From NCBI RefSeq assembly GCF_024323335.1, contig NC_066581.1:464539527-464603526 (forward strand): 64,000 nt of DNA, given 5' to 3'. The notes under the pieces were generated by a model. The model was not told the DNA's origin. It ran no database searches and was given only the letters and a program-made list of their open reading frames with translations. Both the position numbers and the translations under genes were made by a program. Origin of the DNA: Lathyrus oleraceus. Taxonomy: Eukaryota > Streptophyta > Magnoliopsida > Fabales > Fabaceae. The stretch's first letter is position 1. Each line of letters begins with the position of its first letter. This document shows positions 62,972 to 64,000 of the stretch, piece after piece.

Positions 62972-64000
62972 TCTGATCTATGGATGACTGTAGGAACATC
63001 TACAGCGACCCAATTGTGGCAGACACCACCAGGAATAACGAAGTTGTTCATGTCTTCTGCATCCTCTTCCAAGATAGCAGCAGCTTCCTCTTCAGGTTGA
63101 TCATCATGGATGAATCCTCCACTTGTGAACAAACCTTGCTCATTACATGCCCCAGAACAGTAGCCAATGCCATCCCGGGATCTATTGTCTTCAAGTTCAA
63201 TCACCTTCCCTAATCCAGCAACTGCACCACATTCAATGGCCAGCTTCGCATCACGGTAGGAAGTGAATGAAGGAGACTTCTTTCGATTGGTTCATCAATA
63301 GATAAAGCTTGGAACTGAGTTCCAACTTCGCCCTCAGCGTCAATGTACGAGAAAGAAGACAAATGGCTAACCAGGAGAGCCTTTTCTTCCCCTACTACAA
63401 CCAATTTCTTGTTCTCCACAAATTTCAACTTCTGGTGTAGGGTGGATGTCACGGCGCCAGCCTCGTGAATCCATGGTCTGCCTAAGAGACAGCTATAAGA
63501 TGGGTGGATATCCATTACCTGGAAGGTAACTTGGAAATCACTTGGTCCAATTTTGATTGGGAGATCAACTTCCCCAGTCACGGTCTTACGCGACCCATCA
63601 AATGCTTTCACAACAACCCCACTCTGCCTCATAGGAGGACCTTGATATGACAATCTGGAGAGTGTGGTCTTTGGCAATACATTTAGAGAAGATCCAGTAT
63701 CCACCAGCACATTGGACATTGCGTCAGATTTGCAATTCATGGAGATATGTAAAGCCATGTTGTGGTCTCTTCCCTCCTCAGGGAGATCAGCGTCACAAAA
63801 GCTCAAAGTGTTGCAAGCGGTAATGTTTGCAACAATACTATCAAACTGCTCAAGGGTGACGTCGTGATCAACATACGCCAGATCCAAGACTTTCTGCAGA
63901 GTCTCCCTATGGGGTTCTGAATTCAGCAGCAAAGAAAGAATGGAAATCTTGGATGGCGTTTGTAGAAGCTGGTCTACAACGTTGTACTCACTCTTTCTGA
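62972..64000 (-). pseudogene. M2 protease (exon 1 of pol), partial at window edge
   Basis: The frame is open from the right edge of the window (SEYNVVDQLLQTPSKISIL) through the aspartic protease: LVDTGSSLNVLP, AFDGSRK, LLGRPW. The protease domain has no stop, unlike P1. After FQALSIDEPI a frameshift near 63280 leads to a TAG at 63210-63212. In the neighbouring frame homology continues (EDNRSRDGIGYCSG, NFVIPGGVCHNWVAVDV) to HRSE at the 5' splice site. The gag part lies beyond 64000. Confidence 0.88.

Noticed and set aside
1..64000. Host protein-coding or tRNA/rRNA genes
   Set aside because: No ORF with non-transposon family motifs and no tRNA-like or rRNA-like sequence recognised; weak intron-rich exons cannot be fully excluded by eye.

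Overview
This window looks like heterochromatic plant DNA, almost certainly from the Fabeae legumes (pea, vetch, lentil, Lathyrus). I see no host gene in 64 kb. Nearly everything is LTR-retrotransposon sequence, dominated by giant Ty3/gypsy elements of the Ogre type (Tat lineage). The diagnostic features are LTRs of about 5 kb starting TGTAAGA and ending CTACA, a PBS reading TGGCGACTCTGCTGGGGA, an extra ORF1 upstream of gag, a short intron between protease and reverse transcriptase, a second (archaeal-type) RNase H, and a long repeat-rich 3' untranslated region.

Layout, left to right: part of a minus-strand gypsy-like LTR (1-1602); a ~145-bp tandem repeat and unclassified DNA (1604-3332); a decayed Ty1/copia RT-RNase H remnant on the minus strand (3398-4194); a plus-strand Ogre-like LTR fragment P0 (4195-5442); a minus-strand Ogre-like LTR and 3' region L0 (5443-9702); a plus-strand Ogre O1 (from 9703) whose 5' LTR carries a SIRE/Maximus-like solo LTR and whose ORF1 is split; the near-complete 22.8-kb Ogre P1 (17812-40649) inserted in O1's ORF1; the rest of that O1 ORF1 piece (40650-40897); a SIRE-like LTR fragment on the minus strand (40898-41698); a minus-strand Ogre M1 (3' LTR 41699-46938, 3' UTR, RT-RH to 52722); and a minus-strand Ogre M2 (3' LTR 52723-58165, 3' UTR, INT remnant, RT remnant, intron, protease) running off the right edge.

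The junctions read as nested insertions: copia remnant < P0 < L0 < O1 < (P1; SIRE < M1 < M2). Only P1 closes inside the window. The missing right halves of the others should lie beyond position 64000 in the reverse order.

No element looks autonomous. P1 has two LTRs, PBS, PPT and every domain, but at least 13 in-frame stops and two frameshifts. M1 has lost the archaeal RNase H and integrase. M2 has lost RT, both RNase H domains and most of integrase. Comparing copies exposes conserved non-coding structure that the protein map does not explain: a leader hairpin with a compensatory base-pair change, a trio of hairpins after the integrase stop, a PBS-core copy inside U5, a palindrome at fixed distance from the TATA box, and a triple palindrome in the SIRE-like LTR.
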